Part shown: positions 27,863 to 37,316 of the stretch, one piece after another
Position numbering within the stretch: position 1 is the first letter of the stretch
Layout of the letters: every line of letters starts with the position of its first letter
DNA from: Curvibacter cyanobacteriorum
GTDB taxonomy: Bacteria; Pseudomonadota; Gammaproteobacteria; Burkholderiales; Burkholderiaceae_C
Direction: 5' to 3'
Length of the DNA stretch: 64,000 bases
NCBI RefSeq assembly: GCF_028649475.1
Contig: NZ_JAQSIP010000002.1
Location: 620,001 to 684,000, forward strand
Made by a program: the position numbers and the translations under genes
The notes under the pieces: model-generated
Seen by the model: the letters and a program-made list of their open reading frames with translations, nothing else
Databases searched by the model: none
Told to the model about the DNA's origin: nothing

Positions 27863-27888
27863 TTTTACTTACCGGCCGGTAGAATTAT
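27863..27888. promoter_or_regulatory. TetR-type operator, site 2 (divergent NTF2-like / SDR)
   Basis: TTTTACTTACCGGCCGGT continuing to 27888; the centre ACCGGCCGGT is a perfect 10-bp palindrome and the left arm matches site 1, while the right arm has drifted. It lies between two divergent genes, 33 bp from the NTF2-like start and 22 bp from the SDR start. A possible -10 (TAGAAT) overlaps it. Confidence 0.75.
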
Positions 27889-27910
27889 TTTCATGAATGG
27901 AGACAACATC

Positions 27911-28669
27911 ATGGACAGTCGTTTGAAAGGCAAAGTCGCTTTGGTGACCGGTGGGGCGCAGGGCATAGGTCGTGCAATTTGTGAGCGGCTGGCCGCCGAC
28001 GGTGCCACCGTGGGGGTGCTGGACATCAAGGCCGACAACGCCAAAGCGGCCGCCGAAGCGCTGTGCGCGCAAGGTGGGCAGGCCCATGCCTACGCCGGGG
28101 ATGTGGCGCAACGCAGCACGTTTGAGGCTGCTGTGGCCGATTTGGAGCAACGCTATGGGCGTTTTGACATCCTGGTCAACAACGCCATCTGGGTGCGCTA
28201 CAGCGCCATTTCCGGCATCACGCCTGAGATGCTGGCGCGCATGACGGGGACGGGCTTCCACTCGGTGGTCTGGGGCATCCAGGTCGGAGCCGAAGCCATG
28301 GCCCGCTCGGGGGGCGGCAGCATCATCAACATCGCCTCGGCGGCCAGTTTCCTGGGCTTGCCCTCCGGCATGGTGTATTGCGGTGTCAAGGCCGGTGTGC
28401 TGGGCCTGACCCGATCGGCTGCCGTCGATCTGGGTCCTCAGGGCATCCGGGTGAACGCGATTTGCCCGGGCTCGGTCCTCACCGAAGGGGTGCGCATCAA
28501 TGTCAATCCCGACATGGAAGCCAAGCGCATCGCCCGCACGCCACTGGGTCGCATGGGCCAGGTCACCGACATCGCCTCCGTGGCCAGCTTTCTGGCGTCT
28601 GAAGACAGCGGTTTCATGACCGGCGAGTCCCTGTTGGTTGATGGTGGCGTGACCCACGCGCTGCTCTGA
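27911..28669 (+). CDS. SDR-family oxidoreductase (regulon SDR 1)
   Basis: 252-residue classical short-chain dehydrogenase. TGGAQGIG at residues 13-20 binds NAD(P), and the active site is complete with Ser in IASAAS, Tyr156 and Lys160 (YCGVK). The NNAG motif is NNAI here. The tail SGFMTGESLLVDGGVTHALL is typical. I chose ATG 27911 because GGAGAC lies six bases upstream; in-frame ATGs at 27893 and earlier would run the start into operator site 2. It heads a unit with an ADP-forming acyl-CoA synthetase, an enoyl-CoA hydratase and a TetR gene. It may oxidise a cyclic alcohol to the ketone or act as a 3-hydroxyacyl-CoA dehydrogenase. Confidence 0.88.
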   Translation: MDSRLKGKVALVTGGAQGIGRAICERLAADGATVGVLDIKADNAKAAAEALCAQGGQAHAYAGDVAQRSTFEAAVADLEQRYGRFDILVNNAIWVRYSAISGITPEMLARMTGTGFHSVVWGIQVGAEAMARSGGGSIINIASAASFLGLPSGMVYCGVKAGVLGLTRSAAVDLGPQGIRVNAICPGSVLTEGVRINVNPDMEAKRIARTPLGRMGQVTDIASVASFLASEDSGFMTGESLLVDGGVTHALL

Positions 28670-28706
28670 TCAACCTGATTTTTTTGCAACCGTAGCACTG
28701 CCTGAC

Positions 28707-30797
28707 ATGCACTCACTCGAGCCTCTTTTCTTCCCGGCGTCTGTGGCCCTGATTGGCGCCTCCTCCGATCCGGAGCGCATCGGAGGACGCCCTTTGCGCT
28801 TCATGCTGGAAGCGGGCTTCCAAGGTCGCCTCTACCCTGTCAACCGCAGTGGTGCGCAGGAGATTCAGGGCATCAAGGCCTACGCCAGTGTGCTTGACAT
28901 CCCCGACGCCGTGGAGCACGCCATCATCGCCGTGCCAGTCCCGGGCGTCGAGGCGGCCTTGCGGGAGTGTGCGCAAAAAGGGGTTCGGGTCGTGCAGGTC
29001 TTCACCGCCGGCTTCGGCGAAATGGGAGCCGAAGGCATGGCGCTGCAGAACCGCTTGGTCGCGATCTGCCAGGAGGCGGGCATGCGCATGGTGGGGCCGA
29101 ACGCGCTCGGCCTGCTCAACCCTTCGACCCGCTTCTTTGCGACGTTCTCTACCGCCCTCAATGGTCTGCAGCCTCGCAGTGGCGTCATTGGTCTCGCGAC
29201 CCAAAGCGGTGCCTTTGGCTCGGCTACCTATGGCATGGCGACGCTGCGGGGCATTGGCCTGTCTCGGGTGATCGCCACCGGCAACGAGGCGGATGTCGAT
29301 GTGGCGGAATGCATCGACTACCTGGCACAAGATCCCGAGACGCGGGTCATCTGCGCGGCGCTCGAAGCCTGCAAGGATGGCCATCGCTTGCGCAGTGCCT
29401 TGAAGAAGGCGGCCGCCGCTGGCAAACCGGTGGTTCTCATGAAGATCGGCAGCACCGATGTGGGCGCTGCCGCTGCCGCCACCCACACGGGTTCCCTGGC
29501 CGGCAATGATGCGGTGTACGACGCTGTTTTCGCCGAGTGCGGGGCCCACCGGGCGGCCTCGCTCGAGGAGATGCTGGACATCGCTCAACTCTGTGCGGTG
29601 TTGGGCCATCTGCCGCCCAATGAGCAGATCGGCATCATGACGGGCTCCGGGGGCATCGGCATCTTGATGGCGGACAATGCCACCGAGTCGGCGCTCAGCC
29701 TGCCACCGCTTGATGCCGGTACGCAGGCGTCTTTGCGCGAGTTGCTGCCGTACGCGGTACCCGCCAACCCATTTGACACCACCGCTCAGGTCACCGCGGT
29801 GCCTGATGGCATCGCCCGCACCATCGAGCTGATGCTGTCGCCCGAGGCTCCCTACGGCACCCTGTTTGCCTACCTCGCCCACGTGGGACTCTCGCCGCAG
29901 CGATTTCAGGCCACGGAGCAACGCCTGATCGAGATCCGCCGGGCCAATTCCCAGCGTGCTTTGGTGGTGGTGATGCTGTCCGAAGCGGGGGTGACCGAGC
30001 GACTGGGGGCCGCGGGGATTCCTGTGTTCGGCGATCCGACCCGTGCCGTCCGTGCGATTGCGGGTGCGGCACGCATGGCCCGCCTGCGTCAGCAGATGCA
30101 AGCAGCCGTGGACTCGCCGATCGCGCTTGCCACCGACCCCTTGCCGCGGGTGGAGACCGAAGCACAGGCCAAAGCGCTGCTCAGCCAAGCTGGCATCCCG
30201 GTCTTGCCTGAGAAGACTTGCACCAGCGCGGCCGAAGCTGTGGCAGCGGCGCGAGCCATGGGCTTGCCCGTGGTCGCCAAGATTGTTTCTGCCGACATCC
30301 CGCACAAAACCGAGGTCGGCGGGGTGATGCTGGGACTGGACAGTGACGAGGCTGTGGCGGCTGCCTACGACACGCTGCTCAGCCGGGCCCGCACCCATGC
30401 GCCCGCGGCCCGCCTTGACGGCGTGTTGATCGCCCCGATGGTTCGCGATGGTGTGGAGACCATCATCGGGGTTCACCAGGACCCGGTCTTTGGTCCCATG
30501 ATGATGTTTGGCCTGGGAGGCACCACCGTCGAGTTGTACCGCGATGTGGCCTTCGCTTCGGCGCCGCTGTCGGACGCCCAGGCGCTGCGCTTGATTGACT
30601 CTGTGCGCGCCAGCGCCTTGCTCAAAGGCTGGCGCGGCGCGGCTCCGGGCGATCTGCCGGCCCTGTCGGAGGCCTTGAAGCGCCTGTCTGAGTTTGCTGT
30701 TCGCTACGCCGATCAGCTCGCTGGCATTGACATCAATCCCTTCGTGGTTCGGGCCCAGGGTGGTGTGTGTCTTGATGCCCTGATTTCGATTCGCTGA
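28707..30797 (+). CDS. ADP-forming acyl-CoA synthetase (acetate-CoA ligase family)
   Basis: 696-residue single-chain nucleoside-diphosphate-forming acyl-CoA synthetase, in which a phospho-histidine links acyl-phosphate and CoA steps. The order is a CoA-binding Rossmann domain (FFPASVALIGASSDPERIGGRPL at the N terminus), a succinyl-CoA-synthetase-like ligase domain with catalytic His near residue 260 in THTGSLAG, and an ATP-grasp domain from about 480 (GLPVVAKIVSADIPHKTEVGGV, GMMMFGLGGTTVEL-like, AGIDINPFVV). It lies 37 bp after the SDR. Being reversible it could recycle CoA between acids as well as activate one. It is distinct from the two AMP-forming ligases of the island. Confidence 0.9.
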   Translation: MHSLEPLFFPASVALIGASSDPERIGGRPLRFMLEAGFQGRLYPVNRSGAQEIQGIKAYASVLDIPDAVEHAIIAVPVPGVEAALRECAQKGVRVVQVFTAGFGEMGAEGMALQNRLVAICQEAGMRMVGPNALGLLNPSTRFFATFSTALNGLQPRSGVIGLATQSGAFGSATYGMATLRGIGLSRVIATGNEADVDVAECIDYLAQDPETRVICAALEACKDGHRLRSALKKAAAAGKPVVLMKIGSTDVGAAAAATHTGSLAGNDAVYDAVFAECGAHRAASLEEMLDIAQLCAVLGHLPPNEQIGIMTGSGGIGILMADNATESALSLPPLDAGTQASLRELLPYAVPANPFDTTAQVTAVPDGIARTIELMLSPEAPYGTLFAYLAHVGLSPQRFQATEQRLIEIRRANSQRALVVVMLSEAGVTERLGAAGIPVFGDPTRAVRAIAGAARMARLRQQMQAAVDSPIALATDPLPRVETEAQAKALLSQAGIPVLPEKTCTSAAEAVAAARAMGLPVVAKIVSADIPHKTEVGGVMLGLDSDEAVAAAYDTLLSRARTHAPAARLDGVLIAPMVRDGVETIIGVHQDPVFGPMMMFGLGGTTVELYRDVAFASAPLSDAQALRLIDSVRASALLKGWRGAAPGDLPALSEALKRLSEFAVRYADQLAGIDINPFVVRAQGGVCLDALISIR

Positions 30798-30812
30798 ATC
30801 TGCGGAGCTGTG

Positions 30813-31586
30813 ATGGACTTCAAACACCTGGAACTGACATTGGATCAGGGCATTGCCGTGGTCACCATGAACCGCCCCCCGGTCAATGCCCAGCATGCGG
30901 AACTGCGCTCCGAGCTCATCGAGTGCTTTGACACCCTCAGCGACTGGCCCGATGTGGCCTGCATCGTGATCACTGGGGCAGGCAAAGTGTTCTCCGCCGG
31001 AGCCGACATCCGCGAGCGCCCTCAGTTGGGAGAACGACCTGGTGCGTATGGGCGCCACAACCGCCTGACCCGTGAATGTCACTACGCGATGGTGGAGTGT
31101 GCCAAGCCCATCATTGCGGCCATCAATGGTCCGGCCCTGGGGGCCGGCTTTGGCTTGGTGATGGGCGCGGACATCTGGGTGGCCAGCGAGGATGCCTATG
31201 TCGCGATGCCCGAGATCAACGTGGGGCTGGCCGGGGGTGTGACCTACCTGCAAAAGTATTTCAGTCAGTCGACCGCCCGGCGCATGTTCTACACCGGCAT
31301 GCCAATGCCGGCCCGTGAGTTGTACCGACTGGGCTTGGTGGAGGCCTGCCTGCCCGCCGAGCAGCTCATGCCCTACGTCATGGACATTGCCCGCGAGATT
31401 GCGGCCAAAAGTCCAATCGCCATGCGCCTGGCCAAGGAGGCTGCGCGCTTGACCTTGTCCATGCCAACGCGCGAGGCCTATCGCTATGAGCAAGGCAACA
31501 CGGTGGCGCTGTCGAAGACGGCGGATGCGCGTGAGGCACAACAGGCCTTTCTGGAAAAGCGTGCGCCGGTCTACCAGGGGCGATGA
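30813..31586 (+). CDS. Enoyl-CoA hydratase/isomerase (paralogue 1)
   Basis: 257-residue crotonase-fold enzyme. The oxyanion-hole segments KVFSAGADIRERP and AINGPALGAGFGLVMGADIWVA are clear, and the acidic position in the second active-site loop is EINVGLAGG. The C terminus ends KRAPVYQGR. It is clearly paralogous to the gene at 44924, sharing RRM.LTG..P..ELYR.G.VEACLP.E.LMP and the same ending. ATG 30813 has GCGGAG upstream. It lies 15 bp after the acyl-CoA synthetase, in the same unit. It hydrates or isomerises an enoyl-CoA intermediate; other crotonase reactions such as ring hydrolysis cannot be excluded. Confidence 0.9.
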   Translation: MDFKHLELTLDQGIAVVTMNRPPVNAQHAELRSELIECFDTLSDWPDVACIVITGAGKVFSAGADIRERPQLGERPGAYGRHNRLTRECHYAMVECAKPIIAAINGPALGAGFGLVMGADIWVASEDAYVAMPEINVGLAGGVTYLQKYFSQSTARRMFYTGMPMPARELYRLGLVEACLPAEQLMPYVMDIAREIAAKSPIAMRLAKEAARLTLSMPTREAYRYEQGNTVALSKTADAREAQQAFLEKRAPVYQGR

Positions 31587-31616
31587 AGCTTTGGTTGGGC
31601 AAACCTGCAACTTGGC

Positions 31617-32306
31617 ATGACGGCGGCAGAGTCCATGACGCGCACCAAACCCGCCAAGTCTGGCGCCGCCCCCGCCGCGACCGCACTCGGCGACTCGCGC
31701 GAGGCCCAGTTGCTGTTGATCGCCAGGCGACTGTTTGCCGAACACGGATTTGACCGGACCTCGCTGCGCGACATTGCAGAGGCGGCGCACATCACCAAGG
31801 CGGCGCTGTACTACTACTTTCCGAACAAGGACGCCCTGTACGAACGCATCGTGCTCGAATCCGTTGAACTGCTTCACGACAAGGTCGCGGCTGCGGTGTC
31901 ACAAGCGCAGGGACCGGTCGCCAGGGTGCGGGCGTTCATGGAGACCTCCGCCGAATTCCAGGGCAACGCGCGGGACCGCTGGATCGCCGGCTCGAATGCC
32001 TTTTGGCAGGCGGCCCGCGGGGGGCAGCGCATGGCTGCCTTGAAGCTGCGTGACAGCTATGAACAACTGTTGCGCCGCTGTCTGCGGGAAGGCATGGAGG
32101 CCGGCTTGATCCGGCCGGTGGATGCCGCCATGGCGGGCCGGTTTTTGCTCTCTGCCCTCAACCAGATGCCACGGTGGCACCGGCCGGATGGGCGACTCGA
32201 GACGGCGCAGGTCATGCGCGAATACATGGACATGCTGCTCAACGGATTGCTTGTCGACAAGCAAGTGAGCACTGAGGCCAACAAAGAAAGCCAAAAGTTA
32301 GGGTAA
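31617..32306 (+). CDS. TetR-family regulator of the catabolic island (paralogue 1)
   Basis: 229-residue TetR-family regulator. The DNA-binding domain TSLRDIAEAAHITKAALYYYFPNKDALYERI (about residues 49-79) is almost the same as in the second island regulator at 53408 (TSLRDIAEEAKITKAALYYHFPNKDELYERV), and similarity continues through the C-terminal domain (RVRAFM.SSA, LRD.YE.LLRRC..EG.EAG..R.VDAAM..RFLLS.LN). The two therefore probably bind the same operators. It is the last gene of the unit starting at 27911 and lies 72 bp before the next unit, which has operator site 3. A second ATG at 31635 is possible. Confidence 0.92.
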   Translation: MTAAESMTRTKPAKSGAAPAATALGDSREAQLLLIARRLFAEHGFDRTSLRDIAEAAHITKAALYYYFPNKDALYERIVLESVELLHDKVAAAVSQAQGPVARVRAFMETSAEFQGNARDRWIAGSNAFWQAARGGQRMAALKLRDSYEQLLRRCLREGMEAGLIRPVDAAMAGRFLLSALNQMPRWHRPDGRLETAQVMREYMDMLLNGLLVDKQVSTEANKESQKLG

Positions 32307-32340
32307 CCATTCATTGGACCCCGTTTTTTTTGACCTCACA

Positions 32341-32366
32341 ATTTACCTGCCGACCGGTTAATTAAA
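32341..32366. promoter_or_regulatory. TetR-type operator, site 3 (before SDR 2)
   Basis: ATTTACCTGCCGACCGGTTA continuing to 32366, closely matching the reverse complement of site 1. It lies 12 bp before the start of the SDR at 32379, in a 72-bp gap that holds the only visible promoter-like AT-rich sequence. Confidence 0.78.
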
Positions 32367-32378
32367 TAAACTAGTGAC

Positions 32379-33161
32379 ATGAATCAAATGAATGCCCACC
32401 CCCCGATACCTGAGCTCAGCACCCAGGTGGCAGGCCGGCTGGCGGGTCGCCGGATCCTGGTGACTGGCGCGGCCTCCGGCATCGGTCAGGCCATTGCCAG
32501 CTTGTTCACCCGGGCGGGTGCCCAGGTCGTGGCCTTGGACCGTGCGCCTGCGCTGGCGCTGCACGGCCACCCCGGCCCGGCGCTTTCGTGCCAGGCTGAC
32601 ATCACCGATGCCTTGGCCGTGCAAGCGGTTGTGCAGCGTGCAAGCGACACCCTGGGCGGGCTCGACGGTGTGGTCAATGCCGCGGGCATCGCCAACACCG
32701 ACTGGGCAGAGCAGGTCAGTGATGCGGACTGGGCAAGGGTCATTGAGGTCAATTTGACTGGCACTTTCAACGTCTGCCGTGCGGCTTTGCCCGCACTGCG
32801 CAAGGCGGGGGGCGGCACCATCGTCAACCTGGCTTCAGGGCAGGGATTGCAGCCGTTCAAGCAACGCAGCGCCTATGCCGCGTCCAAAGCGGGCGTGATT
32901 GCCTTCTCAAAATGCATCGCCATGGAATGGGCGCCTCAAGTCCGTGTCAACACGGTCTGCCCTGGTGCCGTGGACACCCCCATGGTGCGGGGCGGCTACA
33001 GCGCCGACGCGCTGCAAGCCACGGTCGGCCCCCGCTACGCCCTGCAGCGCATTGGGCAACCCCATGAAATTGCCCTTGCGGCGCTTTACCTCACCAGTGC
33101 GGAGTCGTCCTTTGTGACCGGCATCGTGCTCGCCGTCGATGGCGGGCGCAGCTACCACTGA
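32379..33161 (+). CDS. SDR-family oxidoreductase (regulon SDR 2)
   Basis: 260-residue classical short-chain dehydrogenase. Cofactor motif TGAASGIG is near residue 29, VNAAG replaces NNAG, and the catalytic Ser (LASGQG), Tyr166 and Lys170 (YAASK) are present. The C terminus VTGIVLAVDGGRSYH is normal. It is the first gene of the long plus-strand unit that runs through acyl-CoA ligase, double acyl-CoA dehydrogenase, OYE, SMP-30 and the ABC importer. Its start lies immediately after operator site 3, so the mRNA leader is short. Likely an alcohol or 3-hydroxyacyl-CoA dehydrogenase. Confidence 0.9.
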   Translation: MNQMNAHPPIPELSTQVAGRLAGRRILVTGAASGIGQAIASLFTRAGAQVVALDRAPALALHGHPGPALSCQADITDALAVQAVVQRASDTLGGLDGVVNAAGIANTDWAEQVSDADWARVIEVNLTGTFNVCRAALPALRKAGGGTIVNLASGQGLQPFKQRSAYAASKAGVIAFSKCIAMEWAPQVRVNTVCPGAVDTPMVRGGYSADALQATVGPRYALQRIGQPHEIALAALYLTSAESSFVTGIVLAVDGGRSYH

Positions 33162-33224
33162 GGTCTGGCGCGCCTCGAACTTCATTCTTCCCCCGTTTTT
33201 TAGAAACCGCCAAGGAGCCCGCTG

Positions 33225-34871
33225 ATGCTAGGCCTCATGCAACAACACCAACTTCTGCTGTCCGGCGTGCTCGAGCATGCCGCTGCGTTTCATGGCGACC
33301 GCGAGATCGTGTCCCACCTGGTCGATGGAAGCACCCATCGCAGCAACTGGCGCCAAGTCCAGCAGCGAGCCAAACGTCTGGCCAATGCCCTGGGGGCGCT
33401 GGGGGTGAAGGCGGGCGATCGGGTGGCCACCCTGGCGTGGAACACGCACCGCCATGTGGAGCTCTACTTCGGTGTTTCGGGCATGCAGGCCGTGCTGCAC
33501 ACGGTCAATCCGCGCTTGTTCCCGGAACAGATCAGCTACATCCTGAACCATGCAGAGGACGGCTACATTTTCTTTGACACCAGCTTTGCGGAGCTGCTGG
33601 CGGGCTTGGCGCCGCAGCTTCAGCACGCCAAGGGCTTTGTGGCCTTGTGCCGTCGCGATCAGATGCCGCAGGTGGATTTGCCCAACCTGCTGTGCTACGA
33701 GGACCTGATCGAAGCGGCCTCGCCTGATTACACCTGGCCGCGCTTTGACGAGAACACCGCTTCTTCGCTGTGCTACACGTCGGGCACCACGGGCAACCCG
33801 AAAGGCGTCCTGTACAGCCACCGCTCCACGATTCTTCATTCGTTCACCGCCTGTGCCACGGACGGACTGGGCCTGTCGGCCCGCGACAGTGTGCTGTTGG
33901 TGGTGCCACTGTTCCATGTCAATGCCTGGGGCATTCCGTATGCCGGTGCCATGTGCGGGGCCAAGTTGGTGCTGCCGGGGCCGAATTTGGCGGGCGAGAA
34001 CATCTACCGCCTGCTGCGTGAGGAGCGCTGCAACTTCTCCCTCGGCGTGCCAACGGTGTGGCTGGGGCTGTTCGATCACATCGAGCGCCACCGTGCTCAA
34101 CTGGACTTGTCGGAGCTGGCCCTGCAACGCGTGGTGGTGGGCGGATCCGCCTGCCCGCGCGCGATGATCGAGAAGTTTCAAACGCTGCTGGGCACTTTTG
34201 TCATCCATGCCTGGGGCATGTCGGAAACCAGCCCCTTGGCCAGCATCGGGACCTTGCTGGCCAAACACCACGACCTGACCTTGCCGCAACGTTTTGACCT
34301 GCAGGCCAAACAGGGTCGTGCCATCTATGGCGTCGACCTCGAAATCTTTGGCGAAGACGGTCAGCCCCTGCCACACGATGGCAAGGCCTTTGGCGACCTC
34401 AAGGTGCGCGGTCCCTGGGTGGCCAGTGCCTATTACCGGGCCGAAGGGGGCAGCGTGTTGGATGCCGACGGTTGGTTCGCCACGGGCGATGTGGCCACCC
34501 TCGACGCCGACGGCTTTGTGCAGATCACCGACCGATCCAAGGACGTCATCAAGTCGGGTGGCGAGTGGATTTCGTCCATCGATCTGGAGAACGCCGCCAT
34601 GGCCCACCCCGGGGTGCAAGAGGCCGCCGTGATCGGTGTGGCGCACAGCCGATGGCAGGAGCGACCGCTGTTGCTGCTGGTGCCCAAACCGGGGCAGGCC
34701 CCCTCTCGCGAGGAAATGCTGGCCTTCATGGAAGGCAAGGTCGCCAAGTGGTGGATGCCTGATGACGTCGTGCTGGTCGAGCAACTGCCCCACACCGCGA
34801 CCGGCAAGCTGCAAAAGCTCAAGCTGCGCGAGCAATTCAAGGCCCATCGCCTGCCCACCGACCTGGTTTGA
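33225..34871 (+). CDS. AMP-forming acyl-CoA synthetase, medium/long-chain type
   Basis: 548-residue ANL-superfamily ligase that activates a carboxylate as adenylate and then CoA thioester. The P-loop is [12 protein letters not shown] near residue 184, the acyl-pocket motif [10 protein letters not shown] near 326, [32 protein letters not shown] around 420-450, and the catalytic Lys is in TATGKLQK near the C terminus. The layout resembles AlkK and other medium-chain ligases. It lies 63 bp after SDR 2, upstream of the double acyl-CoA dehydrogenase, so it probably feeds that enzyme. A second AMP-forming ligase (49194) from the other half of the island is only distantly similar. Confidence 0.9.
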   Translation: MLGLMQQHQLLLSGVLEHAAAFHGDREIVSHLVDGSTHRSNWRQVQQRAKRLANALGALGVKAGDRVATLAWNTHRHVELYFGVSGMQAVLHTVNPRLFPEQISYILNHAEDGYIFFDTSFAELLAGLAPQLQHAKGFVALCRRDQMPQVDLPNLLCYEDLIEAASPDYTWPRFDENTASSLCYTSGTTGNPKGVLYSHRSTILHSFTACATDGLGLSARDSVLLVVPLFHVNAWGIPYAGAMCGAKLVLPGPNLAGENIYRLLREERCNFSLGVPTVWLGLFDHIERHRAQLDLSELALQRVVVGGSACPRAMIEKFQTLLGTFVIHAWGMSETSPLASIGTLLAKHHDLTLPQRFDLQAKQGRAIYGVDLEIFGEDGQPLPHDGKAFGDLKVRGPWVASAYYRAEGGSVLDADGWFATGDVATLDADGFVQITDRSKDVIKSGGEWISSIDLENAAMAHPGVQEAAVIGVAHSRWQERPLLLLVPKPGQAPSREEMLAFMEGKVAKWWMPDDVVLVEQLPHTATGKLQKLKLREQFKAHRLPTDLV

Positions 34872-34907
34872 GGTCGCCCCCTTTTCAATGATCGTGACGT
34901 TTTTCAG

Positions 34908-37247
34908 ATGAGCTCATTCGACGAGACCCAAGGCATGCTGCGCGACAGCGTGCAGGATTTTCACCAACGCCACCCCGCACCTGCCCGGGTGCGACGCCTG
35001 CGCGATGGGGCGGTTCCATTCGACCGTGAGGTCTGGCAAGCCATGGCGGAGGCCGGTTGGCACAGTGTGTTGGTCCCGGAGTCTTTGGGGGGGCTTGGGT
35101 TGGGGCCTGCCGAGGTTTGCCTGATCGCCTGCGAGCTTGGGCGTGGCCTGGCGCCAGAGCCCTTCGCCGCCAGCAGTGTGCTCGTCGCTCAGGTTCTGGC
35201 GGCGCTGGCACCAGTGTCCGACCGTGCACGCGATCTCTTGCAGGCGGTCGGCCAGGGGCATCAGTTGCTGGCACTGGCTTGGCAAGAGCAGGTCAACAAC
35301 TTCGATTTCGATAGCCTCGAGTTGGAGGCGCTGCCCGTTGGGCCGGGTTGGGTGTTGCAGGGGCCTGACAAGCGTTTCATCCCACTCGCGTCGGCAGCCG
35401 ATGGCTTTTTGATCCAGGCACGGCTGGCCGGACAAGCTGCGCTGTTCTGGCTCGACGCGGCTTCATGCCGCGAGCGCTTGCACAACGCCCGCACCGTGGA
35501 TGGTCTGAATTTTGGCGACTTGAAGCTGGCTGGCCTCAGTCTCTCCGCTGACGCGTTGATCGCCGTGGGCGAGCCCGTCCGTCTGGCTTTGACGCAGGGT
35601 GTGGAGTTGGCCCGGCTCAGCTCGGCCTTTGAGTTGGTCGGTGTGGCCGAAAGGGCGTTGCACGACACGGTGGCCTACACCTCCCAGCGCATTCAGTTCG
35701 GCAAGCCCATCGCGTCATTCCAGGTCTTGCAGCACCGCATGGTGGACATGTGGATTCAGTGCCAGTTGGCGCGTGCCTCGGCGCAATACGCTTTGCTGGA
35801 CTGGCTCAAACTGGGTGGCCCCGAGGGCTGTGTCCCGTCATTGCGAGCGGCCAGAGCCCGGGCAGCGGGCGCTGCACTGGCGGTGGGCAAGGCCGCCATC
35901 CACCTGCACGGCGGCATGGGCATTGCCGATGAAACCGACATCGGCCTGTGCCTGAAGCGGGCGCTCGCGCTGTCCGCGTGGCTGGGCAACCCCTTGTGGC
36001 AGCGCGGCGCCTTCCTTCAGGCGCAACGGCAGGCCAGTCGCGAATCGGCTGAAGCGGACCAGGCTCCCCTTGATCTGGTGCCGGGCGCCGACATCGCCGA
36101 CCTGCCCGACGAGAGCTTCCGCCGAGTGCTGGCGCAATGGATCGCTGCCCACTACCCGCCCGAAAAGCGCTTCATGAAGAAGCGGGCCTACTACGCTGAC
36201 ATCTCGGACTGGTACCAGGCGCTGTCGCGTCAAGGTTGGCTGGCGCCTTCCTGGCCCAAGGAGTTTGGCGGCATGGGCTTGTCACCGACCCAGCAGGTCA
36301 TCTATGCCGAGGAAATGGCCCGCCATGGCTGCGCCCGCATACCCGACCATGGCCTGGCCTTGGGCAAGCTCTTGATGATGCATGGCACGCCGGAGCAGAT
36401 TCGCTACCACTTGCCCCGCGTGCTCAGCGGCGAGACCATGTGGTGCCAGGGCTACTCCGAGCCGAATGCCGGTTCCGACCTGGCCAGCTTGCGCACCCGG
36501 GCCGACCGCGAGGGTGACCAACTGGTGGTCAACGGCCAAAAGATCTGGACCACCCTGGGTCCGGGGGCGGACTGGATGTTTGCATTGGTGCGCACCAGCA
36601 AGGTCGACGGGGCCAAGCAGCGCGGCATCACCTTTTTGCTGATTGACCTGCGCAGCCCCGGTGTGCGCGTGCGACCCATCGTCAACCTCAAGGGGGAAGG
36701 GGAGTTCAGCGAGGTGTTCTTTGACAACGTCCGCGTGCCCGTGAGCAATGTGGTCGGTCAGATCGACGATGGCTGGAATGTGGCGAACTCGTTCCTGCGT
36801 GAAGAGCGCATCTTCTTCGGCACCCCTCGCCAATGCGAGGGGGCCCTGGCCCAGCTGGATCGGCTCAGCCAAGCCACGCAGGCCCTGGCGCACGCAGACT
36901 TCCGCGACCGTTATGCGCAGCTCTTGTTGGATGTGCGTGACCTCAAAGCTGCCTTTGAACTCTACATGGGCCGCCTGCGCAGCGGAGAAGAACTCGGCCC
37001 CGACGTGTCCTACCTCAAGGTCTGGGGCACGGAGACCTACCAGCGCATCGCCGATGAACTGGTTCAGCTGGCGGCAGACCATGGCGCCCAGATGGACGAC
37101 GTGACCATCGGCGGCATCGCCACCGACGTGATGGGCCAATACCTGGACTCGCGCATGCCCGCCATTTTTGGGGGCTCCAACGAGATCCAACGGAACATCC
37201 TTGCCAAGCTGATCTTGAACCTGCCCTCTGGGACAGCCAAGTCCTGA
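34908..37247 (+). CDS. Fused double-domain acyl-CoA dehydrogenase
   Basis: 779-residue protein with two complete acyl-CoA dehydrogenase units in one chain. Residues ~1-375 look like the small (beta) subunit type, with YTSQRIQFGKPIASFQVLQHRMVDM and IHLHGGMGIADETDIGL. Residues ~395-779 look like the large (alpha) type, with WCQGYSEPNAGSDLASLRTRA, GQKIWTT and AIFGGSNEIQRNILAK. Heteromeric dehydrogenases of this class act on bulky or branched acyl-CoAs, including steroid side chains and pimeloyl-CoA; a fused FadE34-type form is known in actinobacteria. The Glu of the medium-chain enzyme (YEGT) is Gly here (FGGS), as in the island's separate large subunit, so the base must lie elsewhere. No clear ribosome site precedes the ATG. 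Confidence 0.92.
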   Translation: MSSFDETQGMLRDSVQDFHQRHPAPARVRRLRDGAVPFDREVWQAMAEAGWHSVLVPESLGGLGLGPAEVCLIACELGRGLAPEPFAASSVLVAQVLAALAPVSDRARDLLQAVGQGHQLLALAWQEQVNNFDFDSLELEALPVGPGWVLQGPDKRFIPLASAADGFLIQARLAGQAALFWLDAASCRERLHNARTVDGLNFGDLKLAGLSLSADALIAVGEPVRLALTQGVELARLSSAFELVGVAERALHDTVAYTSQRIQFGKPIASFQVLQHRMVDMWIQCQLARASAQYALLDWLKLGGPEGCVPSLRAARARAAGAALAVGKAAIHLHGGMGIADETDIGLCLKRALALSAWLGNPLWQRGAFLQAQRQASRESAEADQAPLDLVPGADIADLPDESFRRVLAQWIAAHYPPEKRFMKKRAYYADISDWYQALSRQGWLAPSWPKEFGGMGLSPTQQVIYAEEMARHGCARIPDHGLALGKLLMMHGTPEQIRYHLPRVLSGETMWCQGYSEPNAGSDLASLRTRADREGDQLVVNGQKIWTTLGPGADWMFALVRTSKVDGAKQRGITFLLIDLRSPGVRVRPIVNLKGEGEFSEVFFDNVRVPVSNVVGQIDDGWNVANSFLREERIFFGTPRQCEGALAQLDRLSQATQALAHADFRDRYAQLLLDVRDLKAAFELYMGRLRSGEELGPDVSYLKVWGTETYQRIADELVQLAADHGAQMDDVTIGGIATDVMGQYLDSRMPAIFGGSNEIQRNILAKLILNLPSGTAKS

Positions 37248-37316
37248 GCCGGCAGACGCGTCTGGCGCTGACCTCAATTTCCCTCACCCACCTCAACAAT
37301 CAAACTGGAGACAACC

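Noticed and set aside
28713-31877. 1054-residue open frame on the minus strand opposite the acyl-CoA synthetase, hydratase and TetR genes
   Set aside because: It is a GC-bias shadow: the plus-strand frames have recognisable family motifs throughout, while this frame is His/Arg/Gly/Gln-rich with none.
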